DNA of 64,000 bases from Carex sylvatica (Eukaryota > Streptophyta > Magnoliopsida > Poales > Cyperaceae): NCBI GenBank assembly GCA_964058845.1, contig CAXKVR010000001.1, positions 682,001-746,000 on the forward strand. The letters are read 5' to 3'. Shown piece by piece: positions 33,432-44,059 of this stretch. The translations under genes were made by a program, and so were the position numbers. The notes under the pieces are model-generated. The model worked only from the letters and a program-made list of their open reading frames with translations. It was not told where the DNA came from and did no database searches. How positions within the stretch are numbered: position 1 is the first letter of the stretch; each line of letters begins with the position of its first letter.

Positions 33432-34910
33432 TGATATCTCCATATTATATCTAAATTATGGCCCTAATTTACAATGAAACCTGTGCTTTAAAGCCTATGA
33501 ATGTGGACTTTTTACTTATATTTCGATGAAATGTGGTACTGCTATGCTTTGTTTGGTATTTTGCAGGAAAAAGGGCAAAAAACTGGTTCTGACTACTTTT
33601 CATACGGCCCGTATGATATTTTGTACAGGCCGTACAAGAACTGCCCAACCACACAGAAGGATCCACAACAGAGGCACAAAGTCTCCAAGTCAAAGCCCAG
33701 GCATACGGGTCGTACGGGATCCTGTACGGGCCGTACAACGCTGATTCGGAAAATCCAGCTGGAATCTGAATTGAGCACGATTTGAGGAGCCGAAAAGAAA
33801 ACCCCTGCAGGCGTGATCTGGGACATTAAAAGAGATATTCCACAGCAGGAAAGGGGATAAATAGCAAATCAATCAATAACATTCCATCTATCATCATTCA
33901 TCCACTATCATTCATTCTTGCTAGGTTTTGGACAGAAGAGAAAAAGAAGAAGAGAAGGGGAAGAACGGGAGTTTCTCCACGGATCTTCGGATTTTCCACT
34001 GTTTTGTCATGAACTCTTTTATTCCTTGTTATTTGTGTTATCTCATGAACATGAGTAGCTAATTTTATTTGTTTCTAGGGGTAAGATGTAGTTTCTAGTT
34101 TAGCTTTGCTTGTATGCTACTTGGATTTTGTGTTGAACGCTTTGCTTTTACTTTGTTATGTAGTATTTTTATTGCTCTATTTGTGCTTGCTTGAATCTGA
34201 TTAGTCATCCCGTTAGATGAATGCGCACATCTAAGTGTTAGGAGCCAAGTCTATGAAATTCATTCCAACCGAATAAAGTATATGAAGTAGGGTTAAACCA
34301 AGGAGTACCCGAAAGGCGAAACTTTCCTTGAGGCGAAAGTCCTTGGATACTTTTAGTAAACTAACAAGTAACTTAGATAAATTAGGCCAAAATGCGAAAG
34401 TTGAGGTTTAACGCATCTAAGAGGGAAGTATTTGAGTCCGGTAATCGGGTATTAGGCCAAAATGCGAAAGTTGAGGTTAGGTATCTAGATCTGGACAAAA
34501 GAAACCCTAAACACAGTATCAACACAGAAAACAGTAGCTGCAGCATTAACTTGAGGTTCCATACGGACTGTACGGGAATCTGTACGGGCCGTATGCCTTG
34601 AGACTGAACAGAAATGAAATCTGAACCCTGGAAACTCCTTTTTATCAATTGGAAACAACTTTAATTATCTTTTATTGTCTTTTAATCAGTAGAATTGTTA
34701 GAACTAAAACCAAACCAATTTCTCTCACTTCTAGAATCTTAAGTGATTTTAGGATAAGTCCAGTGTTTTTATTCCGTCCCTGTGGATCGATACCTGAGCA
34801 TACTCAACGACAGGATAGTACACTTTCTATCTGATTTGACAGAGTATAACAAAGGTTTAAAAAGTATAGCTTGCTATACTGAGACTTTTTGGCATATTCT
34901 CGTGCGATCA
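33432..34910 (+). repeat. 5' LTR of the gypsy element
   Basis: Begins TGATATCTCCATATTATATC and ends TTCTCGTGCGATCA. A TATA-like GGGGATAAATAGC is at about 33,853-33,865. It carries three paired dyads (33,601, 33,702 and 34,560). Confidence 0.9.
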
Positions 34911-34916
34911 AGTTTT

Positions 34917-34936
34917 TGGCGCCGTTGCCGGGGATC
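34917..34936 (+). promoter_or_regulatory. Primer binding site, tRNA-Asp
   Basis: TGGCGCCGTTGCCGGGGATC lies 6 bp after the 5' LTR and is complementary to the 3' end of plant tRNA-Asp, the primer reported for Athila-type gypsy elements. Confidence 0.85.
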
Positions 34937-35123
34937 GGCGATAAGAATTCTATACTTTTTCTTATTTTTGCTTGATTCTAGATTTTAATTTTAATTTTTC
35001 GTATTCCATCTTTGCAGGAACATACTGGAAGGGTCACTGCCCAAGAATCACTACCATCTCAGAAGCAAGGGGCAAACTTCCAACTCATTTGTTCCAGCAC
35101 CCCCACATCTGTCACCTCTCCGT

Positions 35124-36862
35124 ATGGCCCGTACAAAATTCATACAGGCCGTACAAACCGACAACAGAGGCCAGACAGATCCAGAACAAAGCAAAATGAA
35201 CAACCACGGTGCTGAACAAGATCCACTCAACGAGGGTACTGGACAAGGTCAACCCAACGAGGATCAATACTCTGATGACGAAGGAGCAAACTATGCGCCA
35301 AGGACGTTGCGAGAGTTCAATGTCCCGAGAGCTGGAGATGTTAGAGGAGCAATCCGATTGCCAAGGATTGTCGGCAACCAACCCAACTTCAATCCGGGAG
35401 TTGTCAACATCGTGCAGCAAAACACATTCCATGGCATGGATCATGAGGATCCGCATGCCCATGTTCAAACCTTCCTTGAATGCTGTGCCACCATTAAAAT
35501 TAATGGCGCAACAGCTGATTATATTAGACTTGCTTTATTTCCTTTTACTCTTAGGGATAAAGCCAAGAAATGGTTAGGGTCATTACCAAGGGATTCAATC
35601 ACCACTTGGAGGGAATTGTCCAAACTGTTTTTGACCAGAATTTTCCCCCATAAAAGAACTGCCAAGGTTAGGACCCAACTGACCAGTTTCAAACAAAGGT
35701 CTGATGAACCACTGAATGAGGCCTGGGAAAGGTTTAGGGAATTGCAATACTCTTGCCACATCATGGTATTCCCGAATGGTTACTTATTCAGTCCTTTTAT
35801 GCTGGTTTAACTGATACCACTCGTACTTCTGTAGATGCAGTTGCAGGTGGAGCTCTCATGGATCGAGACGCTACTGAAGCAATGAACTTAATCGACAATA
35901 TGGCGACTAACCAACAGTGGTCCGACCGAGAGGGCAATCGACCAACTGGAGGAGGTCGACTTGAGCTCGATCAGATCACAGCTCTCACCGCCAAGTTTGA
36001 CGCTATGCAGAAGGCTTTTGACAAGATGAGTGTCAAAGCACTCGGTAATCAGCAACCACAGCCTTGTGTTATGTGTGGAGACGAGGGGCACGAGTATGAG
36101 AATTGTCCGCTTGCGCAAAGGGATGAAGGGCCCGAGCAAGTTAACTCTCTCAACAGTGAACCATCCTACTTCCCAAAACCTCCTTTCAGCCGAACCTATT
36201 CCAAGGACCCGATTGAACAACAGAATTGGAGGTGGAAGCAAAACAATCCCACACAATTCAACAACAACCCTTCTGGCAGCAACAACAACAACAACCGCAA
36301 CTTCTACAACAATGCTGCATTCAATAACTCAAACAACCGACCACCATATTCTGGACCATCTAAGCCCTATGTTGCCCCTGCAGTAGAAAACTTCATGCAT
36401 GAACAAGGGAAGATGAATCAAATGCTTTTCGAACAGATGCAAACGATCAGTGCTCAATTGGCAAGTTTGGCCCAAAACAAACCTCAAAGTGGGAGCCAAA
36501 CTGCACCACCACAACCTGGGATGCTACCAAGCCAACCAGAGATTAACCCTAGGGGAGAGGCCAAAGCGGTAACATTGCGAAGTGGGACACAGTACCAAGG
36601 ACCAGCAATACCAGTCGAGCCAGAAGTCGATCATACGGTCCGTACGAATCCCATACGGCCCGTACCAACACCCCCTGCGATTTCTGAACAGTCAAAGCCT
36701 AATCCGATTGAGGTTGTGACTGAGACAACAGACCATACGGTCCGTACAAATCCCGTACGGCCCGTACAGAATGAATCTGACAGACAGAAAAAGAAGGTGA
36801 CCGAGAAACCACCGCCCTACCGGCCACCAGTACCATTTCCACAGAGATTAGCCGAAACCTGA
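35124..36862 (+). pseudogene. Gypsy gag, one frameshift
   Basis: The capsid-type gag domain runs from the ATG at 35,124 (MARTKFIQAVQT) through YAPRTLREFNVP, HVQTFLECCATIKI and KAKKWLGSLPRDSITTWREL. Near 35,755 the frame shifts by one base, consistent with loss of one C in a CC run, and resumes as PHHGIPEWLLIQSFYAGL. A CCHC knuckle CVMCGDEGHEYENC (CX2CX4HX4C) follows, then a low-complexity N/S-rich and P-rich region with two HTVRTNP(I/V)RPV segments that are the coding face of the dyad motif. It ends at a TGA (36,860-36,862) directly before the protease region in the same frame. A second possible start is the downstream MNNHGAEQ. Confidence 0.8.
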
Positions 36863-38107
36863 CTCAATGAACAGTTCTCAAACTTTCTTGGAATTCTCAA
36901 GCAATTGCACATTACCATCCCATTCACCGAGGCTTTGACCCAAATGCCAACCTATGCTAAGTTTCTCAAAGATATCCTATCCAATAAACGAAGCTTGAGG
37001 GGGCGTGAGACGGTGAAACTCACAGAGCAGTGCAGCGCAATCTTGAGTAGCGAGCTCCCGCCAAAACTAGAAGATCCGGGCAAATTCTCCATTCCTTGCC
37101 AAATCGGGAAAGCTACCATTAAGCGAGCACTATGTGACTTAGGTGCCAGCGTGAGTCTCATGCCACGCACTATCTTTGAGCGCATGGGAGTAGGCGAGCT
37201 CAAACCCACGCGCATGACTTTACAGCTTGCTGATTCTTCTGTCAGGCTACCACTTGGGATAGTGGAGGATGTGCCAGTTCTGGTTGGCAAGTTTTATGTA
37301 CCTGTTGACTTTGTTGTCATGGAGATGGAGGAGGACAAGGAAATCCCTATCATTCTGGGACGACCATTTTTAAAGACAGCTCGAACACTCATTGACGTGG
37401 AGAATGGAACCCTGACTCTGCGGATTGGAGACGAAAAGGTCCAGTTCAACCTCAATCGAGCTATGAAGTACCCATCTGAACCAGACGAACCAGAAACATG
37501 TTGCGCGATCGACGTGGTTGACCAATTGGTCAAGGAACAAAGCCGTGAGGATTATGGTAAATTTTTTAAAAAATATCCTGATTGTTTATCTGAATTGCAG
37601 GAGAAGAAAGCTGCTCAAGAGAAGGTGCTTGCAACAGAAGCAAAGTCTGACACTCTGGAGGACCTGACACACGGACTGCATGCATCTCACACGGTCCGTG
37701 CACCACAATCAGAGAAGCTGGAGATGGCACACGGGGCGCACAAGGCTCACACAGGGGCAGTACACGGATCAGACTCATCTCATACGGACCGTACCCCAGC
37801 CCAGACAGAGCAACCAACTCCTGAACTCAAACCATTTCCAGCCAACCCCAACCTCTTGGATGATTTGAGAGCTCTGCAAATGAGGATTTGGAGTTTTATA
37901 ATGCAAGCTCAGCAAATTGTGATCGGAGATTTGATCGAGAAGTTCACATGCACGAAACCAGCCACCTGCCATACCAGCAGAATCAGCACCAGTTCACACG
38001 GACCGTACAGATATCATCCGGGCCGTGCAGACCAGCACACCATCCGTGCACCTCAGAGGTGGGCGCTCCGCCCAGATCCACCTGACCCACCTCCCACCGA
38101 TCGGTGA
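36863..38107 (+). CDS. Gypsy aspartic protease region
   Basis: Open frame after the gag stop. The first block (LHITIPFTEALTQMPTYAKF) is the conserved lead-in of Athila-type polyproteins. The retropepsin motif is CDLGASVSLMP, with DLGA in place of D(T/S)G as is usual in Athila, and the second conserved block is IPIILGRPFLKTARTLID. It then degenerates into a spacer rich in dyad-encoded H-T-x-R segments and loses pol. The protease would process gag. Here it is probably not translated unless the preceding TGA is read through. Confidence 0.75.
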   Translation, partial: LNEQFSNFLGILKQLHITIPFTEALTQMPTYAKFLKDILSNKRSLRGRETVKLTEQCSAILSSELPPKLEDPGKFSIPCQIGKATIKRALCDLGASVSLMPRTIFERMGVGELKPTRMTLQLADSSVRLPLGIVEDVPVLVGKFYVPVDFVVMEMEEDKEIPIILGRPFLKTARTLIDVENGTLTLRIGDEKVQFNLNRAMKYPSEPDEPETCCAIDVVDQLVKEQSREDYGKFFKKYPDCLSELQEKKAAQEKVLATEAKSDTLEDLTHGLHASHTVRAPQSEKLEMAHGAHKAHTGAVHGSDSSHTDRTPAQTEQPTPELKPFPANPNLLDDLRALQMRIWSFIMQAQQIVIGDLIEKFTCTKPATCHTSRISTSSHGPYRYHPGRADQHTIRAPQRWALRPDPPDPPPTDR

Positions 38108-39091
38108 GGCACCCCCGCTTCACCCCTCACTCCATGTCTGGTTAGTTTCCATATTTTCTTCTATTTACTTTTTCTTGTGTAAATTCAAGCATTGAGGACA
38201 ATGCTTCATTCAAGTTTGGGGGGGTGGAATAGAAGAAAATTGTATCTGCATTTTAGGTCATGTTTATTTTTCAAAAATTTGCATTTTTAGGTGGAAAATT
38301 TGCGTGAATTGTGAGAATTAGGGTTCAATTTGAGAAATTTTGGTTGTGAAATGGTTGAATTAGGAAAATTGGAAATAACCACACGTTTGGTTGAAAGAAC
38401 TTTATACAATAGTCTGTTTTGGGACTTTGTAGAATTGAATTGAATTGTGCCAAGAAAGCATTTGAAACCGGAATATGCCTTGTAAAAATAAGAAAATGGG
38501 ATTTCAAAACAATAGAAAGATTTGGATATCCATTGGTATGAATGAATATCATTGGATGTGTGTATTCATGATGTATACGAGGATAAAAGATATAAAAAAT
38601 TCTTGAAAAAAAAAATGAAAAGATGGAGAATATAAGAGTACTGGCAATAAGCCGTGATTGGGCGCCTTTGAGCTCGTCTCCCAAACCTAGAAAAAGAAAA
38701 GAACCTTTACATACATCAACACACAAAGTCCGTGACTTTCTGACCTAAGCTTGTTCCAAGCTTGGGGGAAGTCCAAAGAATCACCACAAATGAGGGCATA
38801 AATTTGGTAAAAGAATGAACTATTGATGCGTTTGATTGCTTAGTTCTTACAAATAGCAATTCATTCTTGAATTTAGGGTTTGATCAATTGAATTGTGGGG
38901 TGAATTAAAGTTGACCAAAGGAAACCAAGTTACTATCCAAAATGACTCTAATGGATTTCTAACGAACGCAAGATCATGCACATTTTTCCTCTTAGTAGAT
39001 TAACTTGCATTTAGGTAAGTCCAACAACCAAAACCACACCTAAGTTAGAATTTTTGCTTGAGGACAAGCAAAGTTCAAGCTTGGGGGAATT
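38108..39091 (+). other. Gypsy 3' internal non-coding region and polypurine tract
   Basis: Untranslated segment with TTGAGGACAATGCTTCATTC and a GGGGGGGTGG run near 38,217-38,226, then AT-rich DNA to the polypurine tract TTGGGGGAATT just before the 3' LTR. No env-like ORF is supported. Confidence 0.6.
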
Positions 39092-40570
39092 TGATATCTC
39101 CATATTATATCTAAATTATGGCCCTAATTTACAATGAAACCTGTGCTTTAAAGCCTATGAATGTGGACTTTTTACTTATATTTCGATGAAATGTGGTACT
39201 GCTATGCTTTGTTTGGTATTTTGCAGGAAAAATGGCAAAAAACTGGTTCTGACTACTTTTCATACGGCCCGTATGATATTTTGTACAGGCCGTACAAGAA
39301 CTGCCCAACCACACAGAAGGATCCACAACAGAGGCACAAAGTCTCCAAGTCAAAGCCCAGGCATACGGGCCGTACGGGATCCTGTACGGGCCGTACAACG
39401 CTGATTCGGAAAATCCAGCTGGAATCTGAATTGAGCACGATTTGAGGAGCCGAAAAGGAAACCCCTGCAGGCGTGATCTGGGACATTAAAAGAGATATTC
39501 CACAGCAGGAAAGGGGATAAATAGCAAATCAATCAATAACATTCCATCTATCATCATTCATCCACTATCATTCATTCTTGCTAGGTTTTGGACAGAAGAG
39601 AAAAAGAAGAAGAGAAGGGGAAGAACGGGAGTTTCTCCACGGATCTTCGGATTTTCCACTGTTTTGTCATGAACTCTTTTATTCCTTGTTATTTGTGTTA
39701 TCTCATGAACATGAGTAGCTAATTTTATTTGTTTCTAGGGGTAAGATGTAGTTTCTAGTTTAGCTTTGCTTGTATGCTACTTGGATTTTGTGTTGAACGC
39801 TTTGCTTTTACTTTGTTATGTAGTATTTTTATTGCTCTATTTGTGCTTGCTTGAATCTGATTAGTCATCCCGTTAGATGAATGCGCACATCTAAGTGTTA
39901 GGAGCCAAGTCTATGAAATTCATTCCAACCGAATAAAGTATATGAAGTAGGGTTAAACCAAGGAGTACCCGAAAGGCGAAACTTTCCTTGAGGCGAAAGT
40001 CCTTGGATACTTTTAGTAAACTAACAAGTAACTTAGATAAATTAGGCCAAAATGCGAAAGTTGAGGTTTAACGCATCTAAGAGGGAAGTATTTGAGTCCG
40101 GTAATCGGGTATTAGGCCAAAATGCGAAAGTTGAGGTTAGGTATCTAGATCTGGACAAAAGAAACCCTAAACACAGTATCAACACAGAAAACAGTAGCTG
40201 CAACATTAACTTGAGGTTCCATACGGACTGTACGGGAATCTGTACGGGCCGTATGCCTTGAGACTGAACAGAAATGAAATCTGAACCCTGGAAACTCCTT
40301 TTTATCAATTGGAAACAACTTTAATTATCTTTTATTGTCTTTTAATCAGTAGAATTGTTAGAACTAAAACCAAACCAATTTCTCTCACTTCTAGAATCTT
40401 AAGTGATTTTAGGATAAGTCCAGTGTTTTTATTCCGTCCCTGTGGATCGATACCTGAGCATACTCAACGACAGGATAGTACACTTGCTATCTGAATTGAC
40501 AGAGTATAACAAAGGTTTAAAAAGTATAGCTTGCTATACTGAGACTTTTTGGCATATTCTCGTGCGATCA
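39092..40570 (+). repeat. 3' LTR of the gypsy element
   Basis: Same length as the 5' LTR, with about six substitutions between them. It is preceded by the polypurine tract at 39,081-39,091. The dyad motifs are at 39,261, 39,362 and 40,220. Confidence 0.9.
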
Positions 40571-40575
40571 ATACC

Positions 40576-41094
40576 TTTGCAAAACTGCTAGTGATCTCTA
40601 CCACCCTTCTCGGTTTTTTCTTTCTGTAATTTCGTCTAAATATTTCTAGAACCCACTTGTCGTTTCCGGTTGCCTTGAAAAAGGTTCTTCGCAACGTGTT
40701 GCATACACAACCTGTGCACACACTAGCCAGTACGTGTTGACCAACCGTAATCTTCAGGACTAAAAACATATTTTATTCCTTTGTGCTGGTCTGATATGAC
40801 ACAGAAAAACTTCACTTCCCCAATCACCCGTCTTATTAAAAACTGCATAAAGAATCCCGAGTTCTCACCATCCTCTTTCTAAACAATTGCAAAGGCCAAA
40901 GGCAACAACTGGTTCTCAGCATCATATGCACATGCTATCAGTAATCTCCCCTCATAACGGCCAGACATGAAGCATGCATCAATGCTAATAACGGGTACAT
41001 TTGTATCGCCATCTGATAAATCATCGGATTCCCAAATACCTTCATATTCATCTCCCGTTTCCATTTCTCTTTCTGGTATTGCATCAATAGCATC
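40576..41094 (-). pseudogene. MULE transposase, catalytic core part
   Basis: The frame reads VPVISIDACFMSGRYEGRLL (first DDE aspartate region of MULE transposases) and continues through YDAENQLLPLAFAIV. After a stop it goes on with EVKFFCVISDQHKGIKYVF (second aspartate), and then, in a shifted frame, with MQHVAKNLFQ. The 3' edge is a splice donor CAAAG^GTAT, whose GGTAT is the gypsy target duplication. The gypsy element therefore sits in the transposase intron. Confidence 0.8.
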
Positions 41095-43150
41095 TGTTAG
41101 TTTGTAATAATCTAGAAGTCAATAATACGATAAATTATCATAAAGCTTTGTTCATGAATTGAGTGATTAAATAAACTGTCATTTTGTTGCCTTGAATATT
41201 ATTACATTTATGAATCATTCCTTTATCTGACTAGAGTCAATAACTGGATTTGTGAAATTTCATAATATAGATGATATATATTCTTAAAAGTCACTAACCG
41301 AGGTAATTAGCAGGAACACTAATTAACCGTTACAAGGTTAGTATGTGGATTAAAAGATGGTCAAGTTTTACAGACCACTGACAAGAGATGTCATTTTAAT
41401 CACATAGATACATGTTCTAGGAACATGGTATTTGACAGACCCCGAATGAAACATTAAATGGAATTGTGTACGTGTCATTAATATTTTCATTCAGTGTTAA
41501 GTTCTAAAGTATGAGGTATTCATCTTTCCTACTAAGAAATGTGTATGTGTGATTGTTATCTAACGCTGTCGGTAAAACGCAGTTATAACGGTATCTTTTT
41601 GGTACACATAGCTTAGCTGAGGTAGTGATGGTTTACCAAAAGTACTATTGTCCCTCGTATCTCTATACGAGCTATAGCATCACTGGGCCCCTTGATAGAG
41701 TAAGATTATCTGCTAGCAGTATAATTACAAGAGTAATTATATTTGATAATCTACTCAAGATCAAGAAAAGATTAAGTTTGCAAGGATGACACACACCTAC
41801 CTTGAAATTGATCTGATAGCTATGAGACGAAAGAACTGACACGAGTAAAATAGTTTACTGGATCGTGATATTATACAGTACAGCATCATCTGTGTAATTG
41901 GATGGTCATGATGCGTTATGCCAGATGCCTCTCATGATTATAGAAGTTAAAACAGTTTTAATTCTATTTACCAACATAACACAGATCATATTGGGTCACA
42001 CCGTATAGGAGTTAATCGGAGAATCTTATTGATTAATTATAAATTGATTATAATTAATATTAAGATAGTTATAATTAATTATACGTGTTATAATTAAATT
42101 ATAAAATGTCATATAAGATGACAAGCAAAAACAACGGTTAATTTATAAACGTGCACGACACGTTGTATAAAAATTACCGAAACAACAACCGCAAGAAATA
42201 TAATTGTTCAGAACAATTATATATATGACATATGGATATTAATTGAATTTTGTCTTTTAAATTCATCATTATCTATACATGTCATCAATATTATCCACAA
42301 GGGCAAAATGGTCATTTCACACCAAGTGGCAAAATCTGAATTGGTTTCTTCCAATGGCATTTGTTGTAAATAGGCCAAACTTGGAGGGTATTTTGGTCAT
42401 TTGGATACCGACCCTATACCCTATAAATAGGGGTGGAGGGGTAGAGAGAAAATCACTAATTTCTGAGATATCGAATCTGTCTGATCAGTTCGGTAATCTA
42501 TTTTCTCTCTTTCTCGGTTTCTCTCCCAAATAGTATTTCGGTTGGAAAAAGAAAGTTATACATAGTAGTTGACGTATAATCTTGCGGGTTGTTGAGAAGT
42601 ATATTTACGGGATTGGTGAATAGTATTTTCTCAAATTTCACGGTATTTCAGTTTTTGCTCATTAGTGAATCTGAATAACTGCAAATTCATGAATAGTGTT
42701 ATTTCGTCCTTTTCTCGGTGAATAGTGTTTTTGCATAAAACTGCGATTTACGGTATTTCTGGCAATAAAAATAAACCGCTCTCTGGTTAGTCCTGGTGGA
42801 TAACCGATAGAGGTATCACACGTGTGATACTCCGAGATGAGTCATTCCCTGGTGTAGCTCTTCTCGCTCGGTCTGCTTTTCAATCAGAATTTGGAAACAA
42901 GGTATATACAAGTTATATTAATCTATTTAACTGGTAAGTAGATTAATGTTTTAGAAATCAATTATGGAGTAGATCTGTAAAAGGATTAAATAGGGTTCTG
43001 ATGTCAAAGGAATACGGAAGGTGGACCCCTTGGAATGTTTCCTGACATACCCCGTTTAATCCTTGGATTAAGATTAGAAGTAAAATTTTTGTTTTACGTT
43101 CTTTCCGCACTTAATCAAATCAATGGGTTTGAACTGTCAAAACCCCAACA
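41095..43150 (+). mobile_element. Solo LTR, 2.06 kb
   Basis: Begins TGTTAGTTTGTAATAATC, ends AAAACCCCAACA, and is flanked by a perfect 5 bp duplication GCATC (41,090-41,094 and 43,151-43,155). It interrupts the MULE transposase reading frame, which continues in frame once the insert and one GCATC are discounted. No internal domain is present. The source family is not identifiable from an LTR alone. Orientation is taken from the TATA box. Confidence 0.85.
42422..42429 (+). promoter_or_regulatory. TATA box in the solo LTR
   Basis: TATAAATA in the context CCCTATAAATAGGGGTGG is a good plant core promoter in the plus direction. It could still drive transcription to the right, antisense to the MULE pseudogene. 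Confidence 0.6.
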
Positions 43151-43155
43151 GCATC

Positions 43156-43821
43156 AACATTAATATCAATATCAGTTCGATTAACGGGTACCGATCCTGA
43201 CTCTGGCATATTTGGATATCTTGGGATTATGGGTGTCTATCTGGGTGGTGGTGGTAACTCTTCAGTATTTTCAGAAGAGTTGTGGTACCCGAAGTTGTCA
43301 TAACCAGGGCTGTGGTACTTCTGATTGTCATAAAGGAAGTGGTGGTCGTACCCCTGGTTATCATAAGGGGAGTGGTGGCGGTAGCCCTGATTGTCATAAG
43401 GAGAGTGGTGGTGGTACTCCTGGTTGTCATAACCCAAATTGTCATAACCTGAAGGTCCAGTCCCGGCCGCACTAGAAGGTCCAGCTCCAGCCCGAGGAAC
43501 CCTCTTTGAATATATGTCCATTACCGAGATCCCACTAGACTCAAATTGAGTGTACACAACTCTCCATAAATTCGCATCTGTTATTGGAAACCTCACAAAG
43601 TAAGGTCTACCTCCCGCCCCCCTTTGTGAGTTGTCAAACCATGTAGCCAATTCTATTTCATACCTGTTGTGGTTTACAGCAGTCTTTTTGTATATTAGCT
43701 GCTTGAGTTCCTGAAATGTGGTATTTTCATTAACCTCGAAGCCAAATGCCGCGTCTTTCGTGTAATACACGTCATCTACACCCTTTTATAGCTTGTCGCC
43801 CACATACAGTACAACTAACAT
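43156..43821 (-). pseudogene. MULE transposase, N-terminal part with Y/N/Q/H-rich linker
   Basis: Starts at ATG 43,821 (MLVVLYVGDKL, then a stop) and continues in frame VDDVYYTKDAAFGFEVNENT, the MuDR N-terminal domain, with FVRFPITDANLWRVVYTQFE further on. A linker of repeated YDNQGY-HH units occupies about 43,270-43,455. It is followed by a stop after ELPPPPR and by in-frame residues running into the solo LTR at 43,155. The frame resumes on the other side of the LTR, as expected for an insertion into coding sequence. At least two stops inactivate it. Confidence 0.75.
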
Positions 43822-44059
43822 CTTTTCCTTAACAAACTACATTTAAAAAATAATTTTATAAGTATTATAGTAATTGTACAGTAATTATAATGAGCACAAT
43901 AATAAATGGCTAATTAAAAAAAAAAAAAATTGTTGCTACAGTATTTGTATAGTAATTCTACATTAATTCTACAGTAATCCTATAGTAATGGACTAATTAG
44001 TAATAATTAAAAAGTATTTACAAAATAATACCTGTCGCTACAGGAGACGGGCGGCTGAG

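Larger units (their letters stand above)
33601..38054 (+). repeat. Dispersed paired dyad motif of the gypsy element
   Basis: Full pairs CATACGGNCCGTAC...GTACGGGCCGTAC start at 33,601, 33,702, 34,560, 35,121, 36,632, 36,734 and 37,995. Single or degraded units are at 37,688, 37,728, 37,781 and 38,040. Each half is a 13 bp near-palindrome, and the two centres are 20 or 21 bp apart in every full pair I counted. The three in the LTR recur in the 3' LTR. Confidence 0.85.
33432..40570 (+). mobile_element. Ty3/gypsy element (Athila/Tat-like), gag-pro only
   Basis: This complete LTR element of 7,139 bp has a perfect TSD ATACC (33,427-33,431 and 40,571-40,575), two 1,479 bp LTRs, a PBS for tRNA-Asp, and a polypurine tract GGGGGAATT. 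The internal region encodes gag and an aspartic protease but no reverse transcriptase, RNase H or integrase. The expected pol start (ELKPFPANP) is joined near 37,840 directly to a 3' non-coding region typical of Athila elements (CATTGAGGACAATG). By my reading the LTRs differ at about 6 of 1,479 positions, so it moved recently despite lacking pol and must have used proteins supplied in trans. Confidence 0.9.

Noticed and set aside
33469..33785. ORFs on both strands in the gypsy LTR
   Set aside because: Identical ORFs recur in the 3' LTR at 39,129-39,445, are overlapping on both strands and have no domain; they reflect GC-rich dyads and not genes.
35888..36256. Minus-strand ORF opposite gypsy gag
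   Set aside because: Shadow of the gag coding sequence with no domain.
41095..43150. Ordinary intron of the MULE transposase
   Set aside because: It has TG...CA ends with a perfect 5 bp GCATC duplication and a plus-strand TATA box, which fit an LTR; no GT...AG borders in the transposase orientation are needed to restore the frame.
43212..43475. Plus-strand ORF with GGG-rich repeats resembling a glycine-rich protein
   Set aside because: It is the antisense of the repeated Y/N/Q/H linker of the MULE transposase; the minus-strand frame continues into recognised MuDR N-terminal sequence.
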